Shown piece by piece: positions 1 to 8,363 of a stretch of DNA of 64,000 nt; the stretch's first letter is position 1; each line of letters opens with the position of its first letter. A program made the position numbers and the translations under genes. The notes under the pieces were generated by a model. The model saw nothing but the letters and a program-made list of their open reading frames with translations, did not search any database and had not been told where the DNA came from. Source of the stretch: JBALVT01 sp036961345 (GTDB taxonomy: Bacteria; Pseudomonadota; Gammaproteobacteria; Pseudomonadales; Halieaceae); contig JBALVT010000003.1 in the NCBI GenBank assembly GCA_036961345.1, positions 1-64,000 on the forward strand, read 5' to 3'.

Positions 1-622
1 CAGCCAAATACTGGTAGCTCTCGCTGTCATTGGCGACCACCTTGCCAAGGACCGGCAAGATTTTGAAGGAATAGGTGTCGTAGGCTTTGCTAAGAAGCTC
101 GTTCTTGGGTTTGGAAAACTCCAGCACCAGTAATCTGCCCCCCGGCTTGAGTACTCGCAACATAGAGCGCAGTGCAGCGTCTTTATCGGTCACATTACGC
201 AAGCCAAAGGCGATGGTAATGCAGTCAAAGCTGCCATCCGGAAAGGGTAAGTCCTGCGCATCGGCCTGAACGCAATCTATGTTGCCGAATTTCCCGGTAT
301 CGATGAGTTTGTCACGGCCAACTACCAGCATCGATTCGTTGATATCCGCGAGAATAACCTTGCCTTCGGGTCCTACAATGTCGGCAAAACGAGCGGCCAG
401 ATCGCCCGTGCCACCGGCTATATCAAGCACCGAATTCCCTTTTCTTACGCCGCTGAGTTCAATGGTAAATCGCTTCCAGATTCGGTGGACACCACCAGAC
501 ATCAGATCATTCATCAGGTCGTAGCGAGCCGCCACGGAATGGAATACGCCCGCGACCATGGCAGCCTTGGACTCGGTTTCCACTTCCTGGTAGCCGAAGT
601 GTGTCGTTTTTTTGTCGCTCAT
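1..622 (-). CDS. ubiE: Ubiquinone/menaquinone biosynthesis C-methyltransferase UbiE, 3' end cut by window
   Basis: SAM-dependent methyltransferase that C-methylates the benzoquinol or naphthoquinol ring in ubiquinone and menaquinone synthesis. Reading leftward from ATG 622, the protein begins MSDKKTTHFGYQEV. It carries the SAM-binding glycine loop LDIAGGTGDLA at about residues 66-76 and the UbiE signature AFGLRNV near residue 132. About 207 residues are visible; the family is usually near 250, so roughly the last 40 lie beyond the left edge. Upstream, toward DUF971, lies a run of 12-bp GC-rich repeats within 80 bp of the start. Identification is firm from motifs and from the ubiE-DUF971-hslUV neighbourhood familiar in pseudomonads. 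Confidence 0.93.
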   Translation of the reverse strand, partial: MSDKKTTHFGYQEVETESKAAMVAGVFHSVAARYDLMNDLMSGGVHRIWKRFTIELSGVRKGNSVLDIAGGTGDLAARFADIVGPEGKVILADINESMLVVGRDKLIDTGKFGNIDCVQADAQDLPFPDGSFDCITIAFGLRNVTDKDAALRSMLRVLKPGGRLLVLEFSKPKNELLSKAYDTYSFKILPVLGKVVANDSESYQYLA

Positions 623-699
623 GGTCTCTCCGTGCTCGAACAGCAGGCGCGTATTGTAGCGCGATGTGGGTCGGAGTGTCCCTAGTGCGAAAAGAATGT

Positions 700-759
700 C
701 CCGAAGGGTCCCCCGAAGGGTCCCCCGAAGGGCTCCCCGAAGGGCCCCCCGAAGGGCTG
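700..759. repeat. Five tandem 12-bp GC-rich repeats upstream of ubiE
   Basis: Five consecutive 12-bp units, each beginning CCCGAAGGG and followed by a variable triplet (TCC, TCC, CTC, CCC, CTG). Each 9-bp core is a small inverted repeat (CCC-GAA-GGG), so the array can fold several ways in RNA or DNA. It lies between the DUF971 gene and the ubiE start, in what should be the ubiE leader or promoter. In one frame it reads as a PEG-rich peptide, but that frame overlaps ubiE coding sequence and is not a gene. Confidence 0.9.
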
Positions 760-766
760 CGACCGA

Positions 767-1162
767 TTAAAGGCCCAGCTTGATTACCTGAACCGAGGGG
801 TCGCGACCCTCGCCCGCTTCTTGCAATCGGTCGAGATAAATTTGCCACCACTCAGCTTGGTGCACGCACATATCATAGAGATAACTCCATGAGTACAAGC
901 CGGTGTCGTGTCCGTCGTCAAATACCAACTGAAGCGCATAATTTCCCACCGGTTTTATGGCGGAAATGCTGACGTCGATTTTGCCTGCTTGCAGAACTTC
1001 CTGGTTCGGTCCGTGGCCTTTGACCTCCGCCGATGGCGAGTAAACGCGTAGGTATTCGCAGCTCAAAGCGTAGCGCTCGCCACCGTCGTATTCCAGCTCC
1101 AGTGTTTTTGACTTGGTGCGCAGTTTGATGCCCGTAGGCTGTTTTGATGTGGGCTGGGTCAT
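767..1162 (-). CDS. DUF971 / GBBH-like N-terminal domain protein
   Basis: A 131-residue protein consisting of one DUF971 domain, the fold also found at the N-terminus of gamma-butyrobetaine hydroxylase. The family pattern is visible: a beta-rich start with LRTKSKTLELEY, a central S-C-E-Y-L-R-V-Y-S-P-S-A-E-V segment, then G-N-Y-A-L-Q-L-V-F-D-D-G-H-D-T-G-L-Y-S-W followed by Y-L. Stand-alone members are often proposed to bind iron or Fe-S clusters; I cannot see a full metal site here. It starts 12 bp downstream of hslU and is probably co-transcribed with hslVU. Function unknown. Confidence 0.85.
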   Translation of the reverse strand: MTQPTSKQPTGIKLRTKSKTLELEYDGGERYALSCEYLRVYSPSAEVKGHGPNQEVLQAGKIDVSISAIKPVGNYALQLVFDDGHDTGLYSWSYLYDMCVHQAEWWQIYLDRLQEAGEGRDPSVQVIKLGL

Positions 1163-1174
1163 CGGCCTGCCTCG

Positions 1175-2497
1175 TTACAAAATAAAGCGGGACAGATCTT
1201 CGTCCTCACTCAAATCCTGTAGTTGTTGGTTGACGAAGTCCGCATCAATGAGCAATTTTTCGCCCTTCATGCCGGTATCAGCGGCATCGAAAGAAGCCTC
1301 TTCGAGCAGTCTTTCCATAACGGTGTGCAAGCGCCGGGCGCCAATATTTTCTGTTTTTTCGTTCACTTGCCAGGCTATCTCGGCGATTCGGCGCAGGCCT
1401 GGCTCGCTAAATTCCGTTTCCAAACCCTCCGCCCCTAGCAACGCCTGATATTGTTCAGTCAAGGAGGCATCGGGTTCCGTGAGAATACGCTCGAAATCCT
1501 CAGGTGTTAGAGCCGATAGCTCAACCCTGATAGGCAGTCTGCCCTGCAGCTCCGGGATTAAGTCCGAGGGTTTGGCCAGGTGGAATGCGCCTGAGGCGAT
1601 AAACAGAATATGATCGGTTTTAATCATGCCATGTTTGGTACTGACGGTTGACCCTTCGATTATTGGCAATAAGTCCCGCTGCACACCCTCTCTGGAAACG
1701 TCGGCCCCGGCGCCCTCACTGCGCTTGGCTACCTTGTCCAATTCATCGATAAAAACGATGCCGGTTTGTTCCGCTGCGGTGACGGCTTTTTGTTTCAGCT
1801 CTTCTTCGTTAACCATTTGTGCGGCCTGTTCGTCGCATAATGCGGCAAAAGCCGCCTGCACGGTCAGCTTCCTTGTTTTGCGTTGATCTTTCGCAAGATT
1901 GGAAAACATGCCCTGTAGCTGATTGGTCATTTCTTCCATGCCCGGAGGAGCCATAATCTCTACACCCGGGGCACGCGTGCTAAGTTCGAGTTCTATTTCT
2001 TTATCATCCAGCTCGCCTTCGCGCAGTTTTTTTCTCAACAACTGCCTGGTGCTGGACTTGCTGTCGACCTCGGTATCTCTGGCCGGTGGCAGCAGGATAT
2101 CCAGAATCTTTTCCTCGGCGGCCTCCTGGGCCCTGAATTTGACTTTCTCCATTTCCTGCTCACGAAACATTTTTACCGCCATGTCTACCAGGTCGCGAAC
2201 AATCGACTCCACGTCTCGACCTACATAACCCACCTCGGTAAACTTGGTGGCTTCAACCTTAATAAATGGCGCGTTGGCCAGTTTCGCCAGACGACGGGCG
2301 ATTTCGGTCTTGCCAACACCTGTGGGGCCGATCATCAGAATGTTTTTTGGCGTGATTTCAGCGCGCAATTCGTCTGATAGCTGCATTCTGCGCCACCGAT
2401 TTCTAAGAGCGATCGCAACAGCGCGTTTGGCGGCATCTTGACCGACAATGTGTTTGTCCAGTTCGTGAACGATTTCGCGGGGGGTCATGTTTGACAT
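1175..2497 (-). CDS. hslU: HslU, ATPase subunit of the HslUV protease
   Basis: AAA+ unfoldase that feeds substrates to the HslV peptidase in the cytoplasm. It has 440 residues, like the 443-residue E. coli protein. Walker A is GPTGVGKTE at about residues 57-65, and Walker B FIDELDK lies near 247. The pore-loop region GYVGRD follows the first ATP-binding segment. The C-terminus ends D-L-S-R-F-I-L, the tail that inserts into HslV. ATG 2497 is followed three codons later by a second ATG, so the protein could be three residues shorter. It is 8 bp downstream of hslV, a standard hslVU operon. Confidence 0.97.
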   Translation of the reverse strand: MSNMTPREIVHELDKHIVGQDAAKRAVAIALRNRWRRMQLSDELRAEITPKNILMIGPTGVGKTEIARRLAKLANAPFIKVEATKFTEVGYVGRDVESIVRDLVDMAVKMFREQEMEKVKFRAQEAAEEKILDILLPPARDTEVDSKSSTRQLLRKKLREGELDDKEIELELSTRAPGVEIMAPPGMEEMTNQLQGMFSNLAKDQRKTRKLTVQAAFAALCDEQAAQMVNEEELKQKAVTAAEQTGIVFIDELDKVAKRSEGAGADVSREGVQRDLLPIIEGSTVSTKHGMIKTDHILFIASGAFHLAKPSDLIPELQGRLPIRVELSALTPEDFERILTEPDASLTEQYQALLGAEGLETEFSEPGLRRIAEIAWQVNEKTENIGARRLHTVMERLLEEASFDAADTGMKGEKLLIDADFVNQQLQDLSEDEDLSRFIL

Positions 2498-2505
2498 TAC
2501 TGAGC

Positions 2506-3045
2506 CTAAAATTCCAGTTGTTCGATGGTTTGATTGTGGTTGGTGTAAATGCAGATATCTCCAGCAATACCTAGTCCTTTTTCGACAATACTGCGAGCGT
2601 CAAGTTCGGTATTGTCCAGCAACGCTCTGGCAGCTGATTGGGCGAAAGGGCCACCGGAGCCAATGGCTATCAGGTTGTCTTCCGGCTCGATAACGTCGCC
2701 GTTGCCGGTGATGATTAACGAGGTGTTTTTGTCGGCAACCGCCAGCAGAGCTTCCAATTGGCGCAATGAGCGCTCGGTACGCCAGGCTTTGGCCAGTTCT
2801 ACCGCTGCGCGCACCAATTGTCCCTGATATTTTTCCAGTTGGGCCTCGAACAGCTCAAACAAGGTGAAAGCGTCGGCAGTGCCTCCGGCAAAACCGGCGA
2901 TAACCTGATCGTTATACAGTCGGCGTACCTTGCGTGCATTGCCTTTCATCACGGTGTTGCCCATGGATACTTGGCCGTCGCCGCCAATAACAACAGTATT
3001 GCCACGCCTTACTGAAAGTATCGTTGTGCCTCTGAATTGATCCAA
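2506..3045 (-). CDS. hslV: HslV, peptidase subunit of the HslUV protease
   Basis: Threonine peptidase related to proteasome beta subunits, 179 residues. The body matches HslV throughout: G-T-T-I-L-S-V-R-R, then V-I-G-G-D-G-Q-V, and GNTVMKGNARKVRRLY. Instead of starting Met-Thr-Thr as in E. coli, this protein has six residues (MDQFRG) before the Thr-Thr pair. The catalytic threonine must therefore be freed by cutting after glycine, a short propeptide seen in some HslV lineages. It is the promoter-proximal gene of hslVU, with a 76-bp gap to the SPOR gene stop upstream. Confidence 0.96.
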   Translation of the reverse strand: MDQFRGTTILSVRRGNTVVIGGDGQVSMGNTVMKGNARKVRRLYNDQVIAGFAGGTADAFTLFELFEAQLEKYQGQLVRAAVELAKAWRTERSLRQLEALLAVADKNTSLIITGNGDVIEPEDNLIAIGSGGPFAQSAARALLDNTELDARSIVEKGLGIAGDICIYTNHNQTIEQLEF

Positions 3046-3121
3046 TGTGGGTCTCCTGGGGTATGTCTGGCAGATATGGGGGGTTACACCGAAATTTCAA
3101 GTGCGCGGTGCGGATATGAGG

Positions 3122-3709
3122 TCAGGGTTTACTGCGTTTTAATAACAGGGTATCGATATTTTGCGCGGCAGTCAGGCTGCGTGCTTTTGCCAGGCGGGAG
3201 CGTGATTCAAACGGGCCGACATACACGCGATACCAGTGCCCATTGCTGCCATTGGTTTCCTCTATTTTCGGTTCCAGGCCAAGCAACAGAAGCTCAGCCC
3301 GTCGACGATCGGCGTCTTCAGCCTGTTTAAAAGAACCCGTTTGCAGCAAGTAAAGTTCGGTTTTTTTACTGGTACGGCTCTTGGCAATTTCACCCGGGTC
3401 TACTTCAACGTCGATCGTTTGCTCAGGTAGCAGCGTATAGAAATCGAAACGTGGTTTGGGCGGGTCTTCCTTGGCCGGCTGCGCGGTGGCGTTGGCGACC
3501 GGAATCTCTTTGTTTGCTCCAGGCTCCATTGGCAGAGTGACAAGGTAGAGCATAAAGCACATGAGTATGCCGGTAAAAACTCCCCAGCTGTACCAACGCC
3601 AAACGCGGGGCGCCTCGGCTTTTTTCTTACTCGATGCTTTTCTTTTGCGCGTACTCGAATTAGTAGTTGTTCGGGACTTACCGCGTTTTTTTGCAAAATC
3701 CTGGGCCAT
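3122..3709 (-). CDS. SPOR-domain inner-membrane protein (FtsN-like)
   Basis: Single-pass membrane protein of 195 residues with the FtsN layout. It has a basic cytoplasmic head (KKRGKSR, then a Lys/Arg/Ser-rich stretch), one transmembrane helix at about residues 41-58 (WYSWGVFTGILMCFMLYLV), a periplasmic linker, and a C-terminal SPOR domain beginning L-Y-L-L-Q-T-G-S-F and including WYRVYVGPF. SPOR domains bind denuded septal peptidoglycan. I use ATG 3709 because upstream in-frame codons overlap argS. It sits 4 bp after argS, as in Pseudomonas. Confidence 0.88.
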   Translation of the reverse strand: MAQDFAKKRGKSRTTTNSSTRKRKASSKKKAEAPRVWRWYSWGVFTGILMCFMLYLVTLPMEPGANKEIPVANATAQPAKEDPPKPRFDFYTLLPEQTIDVEVDPGEIAKSRTSKKTELYLLQTGSFKQAEDADRRRAELLLLGLEPKIEETNGSNGHWYRVYVGPFESRSRLAKARSLTAAQNIDTLLLKRSKP

Positions 3710-3713
3710 TGCG

Positions 3714-5399
3714 TTACATGGTCTCCGGCGCTGACAAGCCCAACATATCGAGCCCATTGGCGAGTACTTGCCGTACCGCCTGGCTTAAAGCAAGTCTGGC
3801 ATCCCGCAGTGGTTTATCATCAATCAGCGCCTTATGGGCGTTGTAATAGGCATGAAATTCGCCCGCCAAATCTCGCAGATAAGATGCCACAGTGTGTGGT
3901 TCGGAATTGGCGGCGGCATTGGCAATCATTTCCGGATACCGGTCCAGCCGGCGCAGGAGCGCTGTTTCGTGGTCTTGCGTCAAAAGGTCAAGGTGGGTAA
4001 GCGCCGAATCCGCCTGCCAGGACCAGTTATTTTCGTCGAGTTTGCGCATCATGCTACAGATACGGGCGTGAGCATATTGGATATAGTAAACGGGGTTGTC
4101 ATTACTTTGTGACAACGCCAGGTCAATATCAAATGTGAGCTGGGAGTTGGGCGCTCTGGCTGACAGGAAGTAGCGAGTGGCATCGCGTCCCACTTCATCG
4201 ATCAAATCTTTGAGCGTGATGTAACTGCCAGCACGTTTGGACAGTTTCACCTCTTGCCCATCGCGCATTACAGTGACCATCTGGTGCAGGACATAGTCGG
4301 GCCAGCCAGGTGGAATATCCATGCTCAGTGCTTGTAGCCCCGATCGCACTCGCGTTACGGTGCTGTGGTGGTCCGCGCCCTGTTCGTTAATCACTCGTTC
4401 AAAGCCGCGTTGCCACTTGTTCAGGTGGTAGGCCACATCCGGCAGGAAATAGGTATAGCCCCCGTCTGTTTTGCGCATCACACGGTCTTTATCATCGCCA
4501 AAATCCGTGGTGCGCAGCCATAAGGCGCCTTCCTTTTCATAGGTATGGCCCATTTCGATGAGGCGATTGACCGTGGCTTCAACCTGGCCAGACTCGTACA
4601 GAGATGACTCGAGGAAGTAGACGTCAAAATCCACGTCAAAGGCCTTGAGGTCGAGATCTTGTTCCCGGCGCAGGTAGGCAACCGCAAAATCGCTGATGGC
4701 GCTCAGGTCTTGTGGGTCTGCGGCGCCGGTCACATGTTTGTCCTGGGAATCAATTTTGTCGCCGCGCAGGTAGGCCTCGGCGGCGTCCATAATATACCCG
4801 CCCTGATAGCCATCTTCGGGCCAGCTTGGGTCACCGGGGCCAAGACCTTTGCATCTGGCTTGTACCGATAGCGCCAGATTATTTATCTGTTGCCCTGCAT
4901 CGTTGTAATAAAATTCACTGGATACCTCCCAGCCAGTTGCCCTCAGAAGACGGCAAATACAATCGCCTACTGCAGCGCCCCGCCCGTGGCCCACGTGTAA
5001 GGGGCCGGTGGGGTTTGCCGAAACAAATTCTACCTGTACTTTGCGTCCCGCGCCGGCCTCAGATGTTCCAAAGCGCTCTCCCTGGGCAAGAATTTGGTGC
5101 ACAACGGCCTGGCTGCTGCTGCTGCTCAGGAAAAAATTGATGAACCCGGGTCCAGCGATTTCGGTGCGCTCTACCACCGGAGAAACTGGCAGTGCCCCAC
5201 AAATAAGCGCGGCAATCTCGCGCGGGTTTTTGCCGGCCTTTTTCGCCAGTGTCAGGGCGATATTACTGGCGAGATCTCCGTGGCTCTGATCGCGGGTTCT
5301 ATCGATCGATATTCGTGGCTCAAGGTTATCCGGCAGCTCGCCTTGAGCGACCAATGAATCCAGCGCTTGCAGCACTAGCTGTGAGATCTGTTGCTTCAT
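3714..5399 (-). CDS. argS: Arginyl-tRNA synthetase
   Basis: Charges tRNA-Arg; class I synthetase of 561 residues. The class I signature appears as H-V-G-H-G-R-G after A-N-P-T-G-P-L, and the KMSKS equivalent as K-L-S-K-R-A-G. The C-terminal anticodon-binding DALR domain begins near V-Y-Y-I-Q-Y-A-H-A-R and the protein ends G-L-S-A-P-E-T-M. The start is ATG 5399 (MKQQISQLV), matching the family N-terminus; the longer open frame to 5516 would add 39 unrelated residues. Confidence 0.97.
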   Translation of the reverse strand: MKQQISQLVLQALDSLVAQGELPDNLEPRISIDRTRDQSHGDLASNIALTLAKKAGKNPREIAALICGALPVSPVVERTEIAGPGFINFFLSSSSSQAVVHQILAQGERFGTSEAGAGRKVQVEFVSANPTGPLHVGHGRGAAVGDCICRLLRATGWEVSSEFYYNDAGQQINNLALSVQARCKGLGPGDPSWPEDGYQGGYIMDAAEAYLRGDKIDSQDKHVTGAADPQDLSAISDFAVAYLRREQDLDLKAFDVDFDVYFLESSLYESGQVEATVNRLIEMGHTYEKEGALWLRTTDFGDDKDRVMRKTDGGYTYFLPDVAYHLNKWQRGFERVINEQGADHHSTVTRVRSGLQALSMDIPPGWPDYVLHQMVTVMRDGQEVKLSKRAGSYITLKDLIDEVGRDATRYFLSARAPNSQLTFDIDLALSQSNDNPVYYIQYAHARICSMMRKLDENNWSWQADSALTHLDLLTQDHETALLRRLDRYPEMIANAAANSEPHTVASYLRDLAGEFHAYYNAHKALIDDKPLRDARLALSQAVRQVLANGLDMLGLSAPETM

Positions 5400-5530
5400 T
5401 TGAAGGGGTGTACCTGGTTTGCGTAAGTCTGAACTTGATCCGGTTGGATCACACTGTCTATTATCCTTGTTAGCACACACAATAGCCAGAAAAGCGGCTG
5501 GTCGAATAGGACGCATCGATTAAGATATGC

Positions 5531-7726
5531 CTACATACCGTCCAGGGGATCAATGTCGATTGTCCATTTTAAACCCCTGGCCGGAAGCTTGTCTGCGGAT
5601 GTAACAAGCGTTCTGGCAGCCAATTGTGCATCTTGGCGGCTGTTTGCCATCAGTAATAGCTGGCTGCGAAACAAGCCTGCCCGGCGCTGCATGGGCGCGG
5701 GTAAAGGGCCGATTAAGCGGGTGCTAGCCGGTAGATTTGCTGCACTTTGTTCGCGTAGTCTTTCCAGGAAAAGCTCACCGGTGGCAGCGTCCTTGGCGTC
5801 CGTGCGGATGAGAGCCATGGAAGATGCGGGCGGCATGCCCAGTGCCAGTCTGTCAGCGAGAATTGATCGGGCATGATCCGCATAGGTTTTGGTCAAGATT
5901 GATTGCAGTGTGGGGTGGTCCGGATAATGTGTCTGTAGTAGTACCTTGCCGGGCTCGCCTTCTCGTCCCGCTCTACCGGCAACCTGTGTGAGCAATTGCG
6001 CCATTCGCTCTTCGCCCCGAAAGTCGGTACTGAACAATGCGGCGTCAGCATCGATAATTGCCACCAAATTGACCCCGGGAAAATGATGCCCCTTGGTCAA
6101 CATTTGGGTTCCTAGTAAAATGCATGGGTCTGCGTTTTGCATCTGTGTGACCAGGTTTGACATAGCGTCTTTGGCTCGCATGGAATCGCTGTCTACCCGA
6201 TGTAAAGGGACGCCGGGGAAATGCGCGCGCAAAAATTCATCAGCCTGCTGGGTTCCGAGCCCCGAAGTTAGTAATGCGCGACCGTGGCAGTCGGGGCAGG
6301 CGCCCGGCATCTTTACAGAAGCTGTGCAGTGATGGCAGCGCAGAATGCCCTGACGGCGGTGTACAGTAAGCCGGGCATCGCAGTTGCGGCACTCGGCAAG
6401 CCAGCCACAATCGTGGCACTGTAGTGTCGGTGCAAAACCCCTGCGGTTGAGAAACAACAGCACTTGTTTCCCTCTATTCAAGGTATCAGCCACGGCGTCA
6501 AGTAAGGCGGCGGAAAATCCGGCCGTCAATGCCTGTTTGCGGATATCAATTGTCGCCACCTTTGGTAACTGCGCGCCGCCGGCACGCTGTGCCAACAAGT
6601 GGTGGTGGTAGCGGCCTAGCTGTACATTGTAAATGCTCTCCAGGGAGGGTGTGGCACTCCCCAAAAGGACTGGGCATTGGGCTTGTTGTGCCCGTTTGAC
6701 GGCGATGTCACGGGCTGAATACCGAAATCCGTCCTGTTGTTTATAGGAGCTGTCATGTTCTTCGTCGACGATAATCAGGCCGAGTTTATCCAGCGGCGCG
6801 AATACGGAGGAGCGGGTGCCGATTACGATGTGCGCGCTGCCATCGCGGGCGGCCTCCCAGCCCTTATACCTTTCCCCTTCGGACAAGCCCGAGTGCAGGT
6901 TTATGATATTTGCCTGAAACCGCTCCTCGAAACGACGGGATGTTTGAGGGGTTAGGCCGATTTCAGGTATGAGTACCAAAATCTGCATATTCTGTTCGAG
7001 CGCGCGGGCGATCAGCTGCAGGTAAACCTCGGTTTTACCGCTGCCGGTAACGCCTTCCAGCAAATGGCAGTGGAAGCCGCCCAGTGTTGCCTGAATTGCA
7101 GTTACCGCTATGGATTGCTCGGTATTGAGGGTCAGCCCCGAATGACTTTTCACTTTGCGTGTAGGGGGCTTCAGGGTGCATTGTTCCACCAGGTCTTTGG
7201 TGAGTAGCGAACGCATGACGGTCGACGATATGCCTTCGCCGGTTAGGGTGACTGTGTCGATCTGCGCTGTTTTTTGCAGCGCTGCCAAAGCCTGGGCTTG
7301 TTTGGGAGAGCGCGCTAAGGCACCTTCTGGCAGTCCCTTGCCTTGCGTGGATAAACGCCAGCCTGGCGCTCCCAGAGGCTTGTGCGCCTTGCCCGAGCGC
7401 AAAGTCGCGGGAAATGCGCTAGCCATGACTTCGCCTATGGGGTGATGATAGTAATTTGCAGCCCATAGGCATATTTCTATCATTTGCGTGCTCATAAGCG
7501 GAAAATCATCCAGGATCTGGAGTGCCGCGCGAATTTTATTGGCAGGCACCTCTGTTTTTTCCTCTATGGCTAAAACATAGCCGGTGACCTCCCTGCGACC
7601 GAAGGGCACCCGAACACGGCAGCCCGGTTTTACCCGGGATAACTCCTCTGGGGTCAGGTCAGCAGGTGGAAGATAGTCGAACTGGGCGCGCAATGGAGAG
7701 GGTATCGCCAAGCGAAAAATAGACAT
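5531..7726 (-). CDS. priA: Primosomal replication restart helicase PriA
   Basis: DEXH-box helicase that reloads the replisome at stalled forks, 731 residues from ATG 7726 (MSIFRLAIPSPL). Visible in order: an N-terminal DNA-binding domain; helicase motif I GVTGSGKTEVYL; the DEEHDSSYKQ box; a zinc-binding insertion with eight cysteines in CxxC pairs (CHDC, CRNC, CHHC, CPDC); and motif VI Q-V-A-G-R-A-G-R. Two residues before the stop is Gly-Met. It faces away from rpmE with a shared upstream region, the usual priA/rpmE arrangement. Confidence 0.97.
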   Translation of the reverse strand: MSIFRLAIPSPLRAQFDYLPPADLTPEELSRVKPGCRVRVPFGRREVTGYVLAIEEKTEVPANKIRAALQILDDFPLMSTQMIEICLWAANYYHHPIGEVMASAFPATLRSGKAHKPLGAPGWRLSTQGKGLPEGALARSPKQAQALAALQKTAQIDTVTLTGEGISSTVMRSLLTKDLVEQCTLKPPTRKVKSHSGLTLNTEQSIAVTAIQATLGGFHCHLLEGVTGSGKTEVYLQLIARALEQNMQILVLIPEIGLTPQTSRRFEERFQANIINLHSGLSEGERYKGWEAARDGSAHIVIGTRSSVFAPLDKLGLIIVDEEHDSSYKQQDGFRYSARDIAVKRAQQAQCPVLLGSATPSLESIYNVQLGRYHHHLLAQRAGGAQLPKVATIDIRKQALTAGFSAALLDAVADTLNRGKQVLLFLNRRGFAPTLQCHDCGWLAECRNCDARLTVHRRQGILRCHHCTASVKMPGACPDCHGRALLTSGLGTQQADEFLRAHFPGVPLHRVDSDSMRAKDAMSNLVTQMQNADPCILLGTQMLTKGHHFPGVNLVAIIDADAALFSTDFRGEERMAQLLTQVAGRAGREGEPGKVLLQTHYPDHPTLQSILTKTYADHARSILADRLALGMPPASSMALIRTDAKDAATGELFLERLREQSAANLPASTRLIGPLPAPMQRRAGLFRSQLLLMANSRQDAQLAARTLVTSADKLPARGLKWTIDIDPLDGM

Positions 7727-7788
7727 TGCGCCCCTTATCAGGCTCAGGTTGATGGAATACCGGCATTGTAACAAATCCTGCCAAGGTA

Positions 7789-7816
7789 TTGCTTATCGTG
7801 TACCGTCTGGTAAGAT
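7789..7816 (+). promoter_or_regulatory. Weak candidate sigma-70 promoter for rpmE
   Basis: TTGCTT, a 16-bp spacer, then TAAGAT, placed about 100 bp before rpmE. Both boxes are only partial matches, so this is a suggestion from position and spacing. The roughly 90-nt leader that would result could host translational control by the L31 protein, but I see no defined structure. Confidence 0.3.
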
Positions 7817-7915
7817 GCCCGCCTATTTTTTGACCGGCCGATGGCCATCTCCCATTTTCCGATGCGGTGCTCGACAGGGGTCGTGTGGCGGCGTCAACTA
7901 TCCAGGAGTTTGATA

Positions 7916-8173
7916 ATGAAAGCAGATATACATCCAAAGTACGAGGACATTACCGCGACTTGTAGTTGTGGCAATAAGGTACAAACACGTTCAACTTTGT
8001 GTGAAGACCTGCACATCGACGTATGCTCAGCATGCCATCCTTTCTTCACAGGCAAGCAAAAAATGCTGGATACTGGCGGCCGTGTAGATCGCTTCAACAA
8101 GCGTTTTGGTAATCGCAGCAGCACAGCGAAAACCGAAACCGAAACCGGATCTGAAACCGGCGCCGAAGCTTAA
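7916..8173 (+). CDS. rpmE: Ribosomal protein L31, zinc-binding type
   Basis: Large-subunit ribosomal protein of 85 residues beginning MKADIHPKYEDI. It has the zinc-binding cysteines C-S-C near residue 16 and C-S-A-C near residue 37, so it is the C+ form, followed by HPFFTGKQ and GGRVDRFNKRF. A CAGGAG ribosome site precedes the ATG. Typical L31 is about 70 residues; here the end is extended by an acidic Glu/Thr tail encoded by GAAACC hexamer repeats. A strong terminator follows. Confidence 0.96.
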   Translation: MKADIHPKYEDITATCSCGNKVQTRSTLCEDLHIDVCSACHPFFTGKQKMLDTGGRVDRFNKRFGNRSSTAKTETETGSETGAEA

Positions 8174-8200
8174 TACTAGCTGCAGTAAATTGCGGCCCCC

Positions 8201-8236
8201 AAAAGCGTCTTACCGCTAAGGTACGACGCTTTTTTT
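8201..8236 (+). terminator. Rho-independent terminator of rpmE
   Basis: Stem AAGCGTC paired with GACGCTT, with a nested TACC/GGTA stem and a short loop, followed by a run of seven T. It begins 28 bp after the rpmE stop. Confidence 0.9.
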
Positions 8237-8363
8237 ATGCCCTGAGTCCGCCGGAGCATCGAATCAGGCTGTAAAAGCGTTACTTTACTGGCTTGTTGAA
8301 CGTGACGGTTTTCTATATGCTCTTGGCCCTGTTTTTACCTGCCTAAAACGCGAAGTGAATGCC

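Noticed and set aside
700..759. Possible CRISPR array
   Set aside because: Units are 12 bp and directly tandem, with no unique spacers and no cas genes.
507..851. Minus-strand frame with a collagen-like Gly-x-Ser peptide
   Set aside because: It overlaps ubiE in another frame, and the repetitive peptide is just the 12-bp DNA array translated. No ribosome site.
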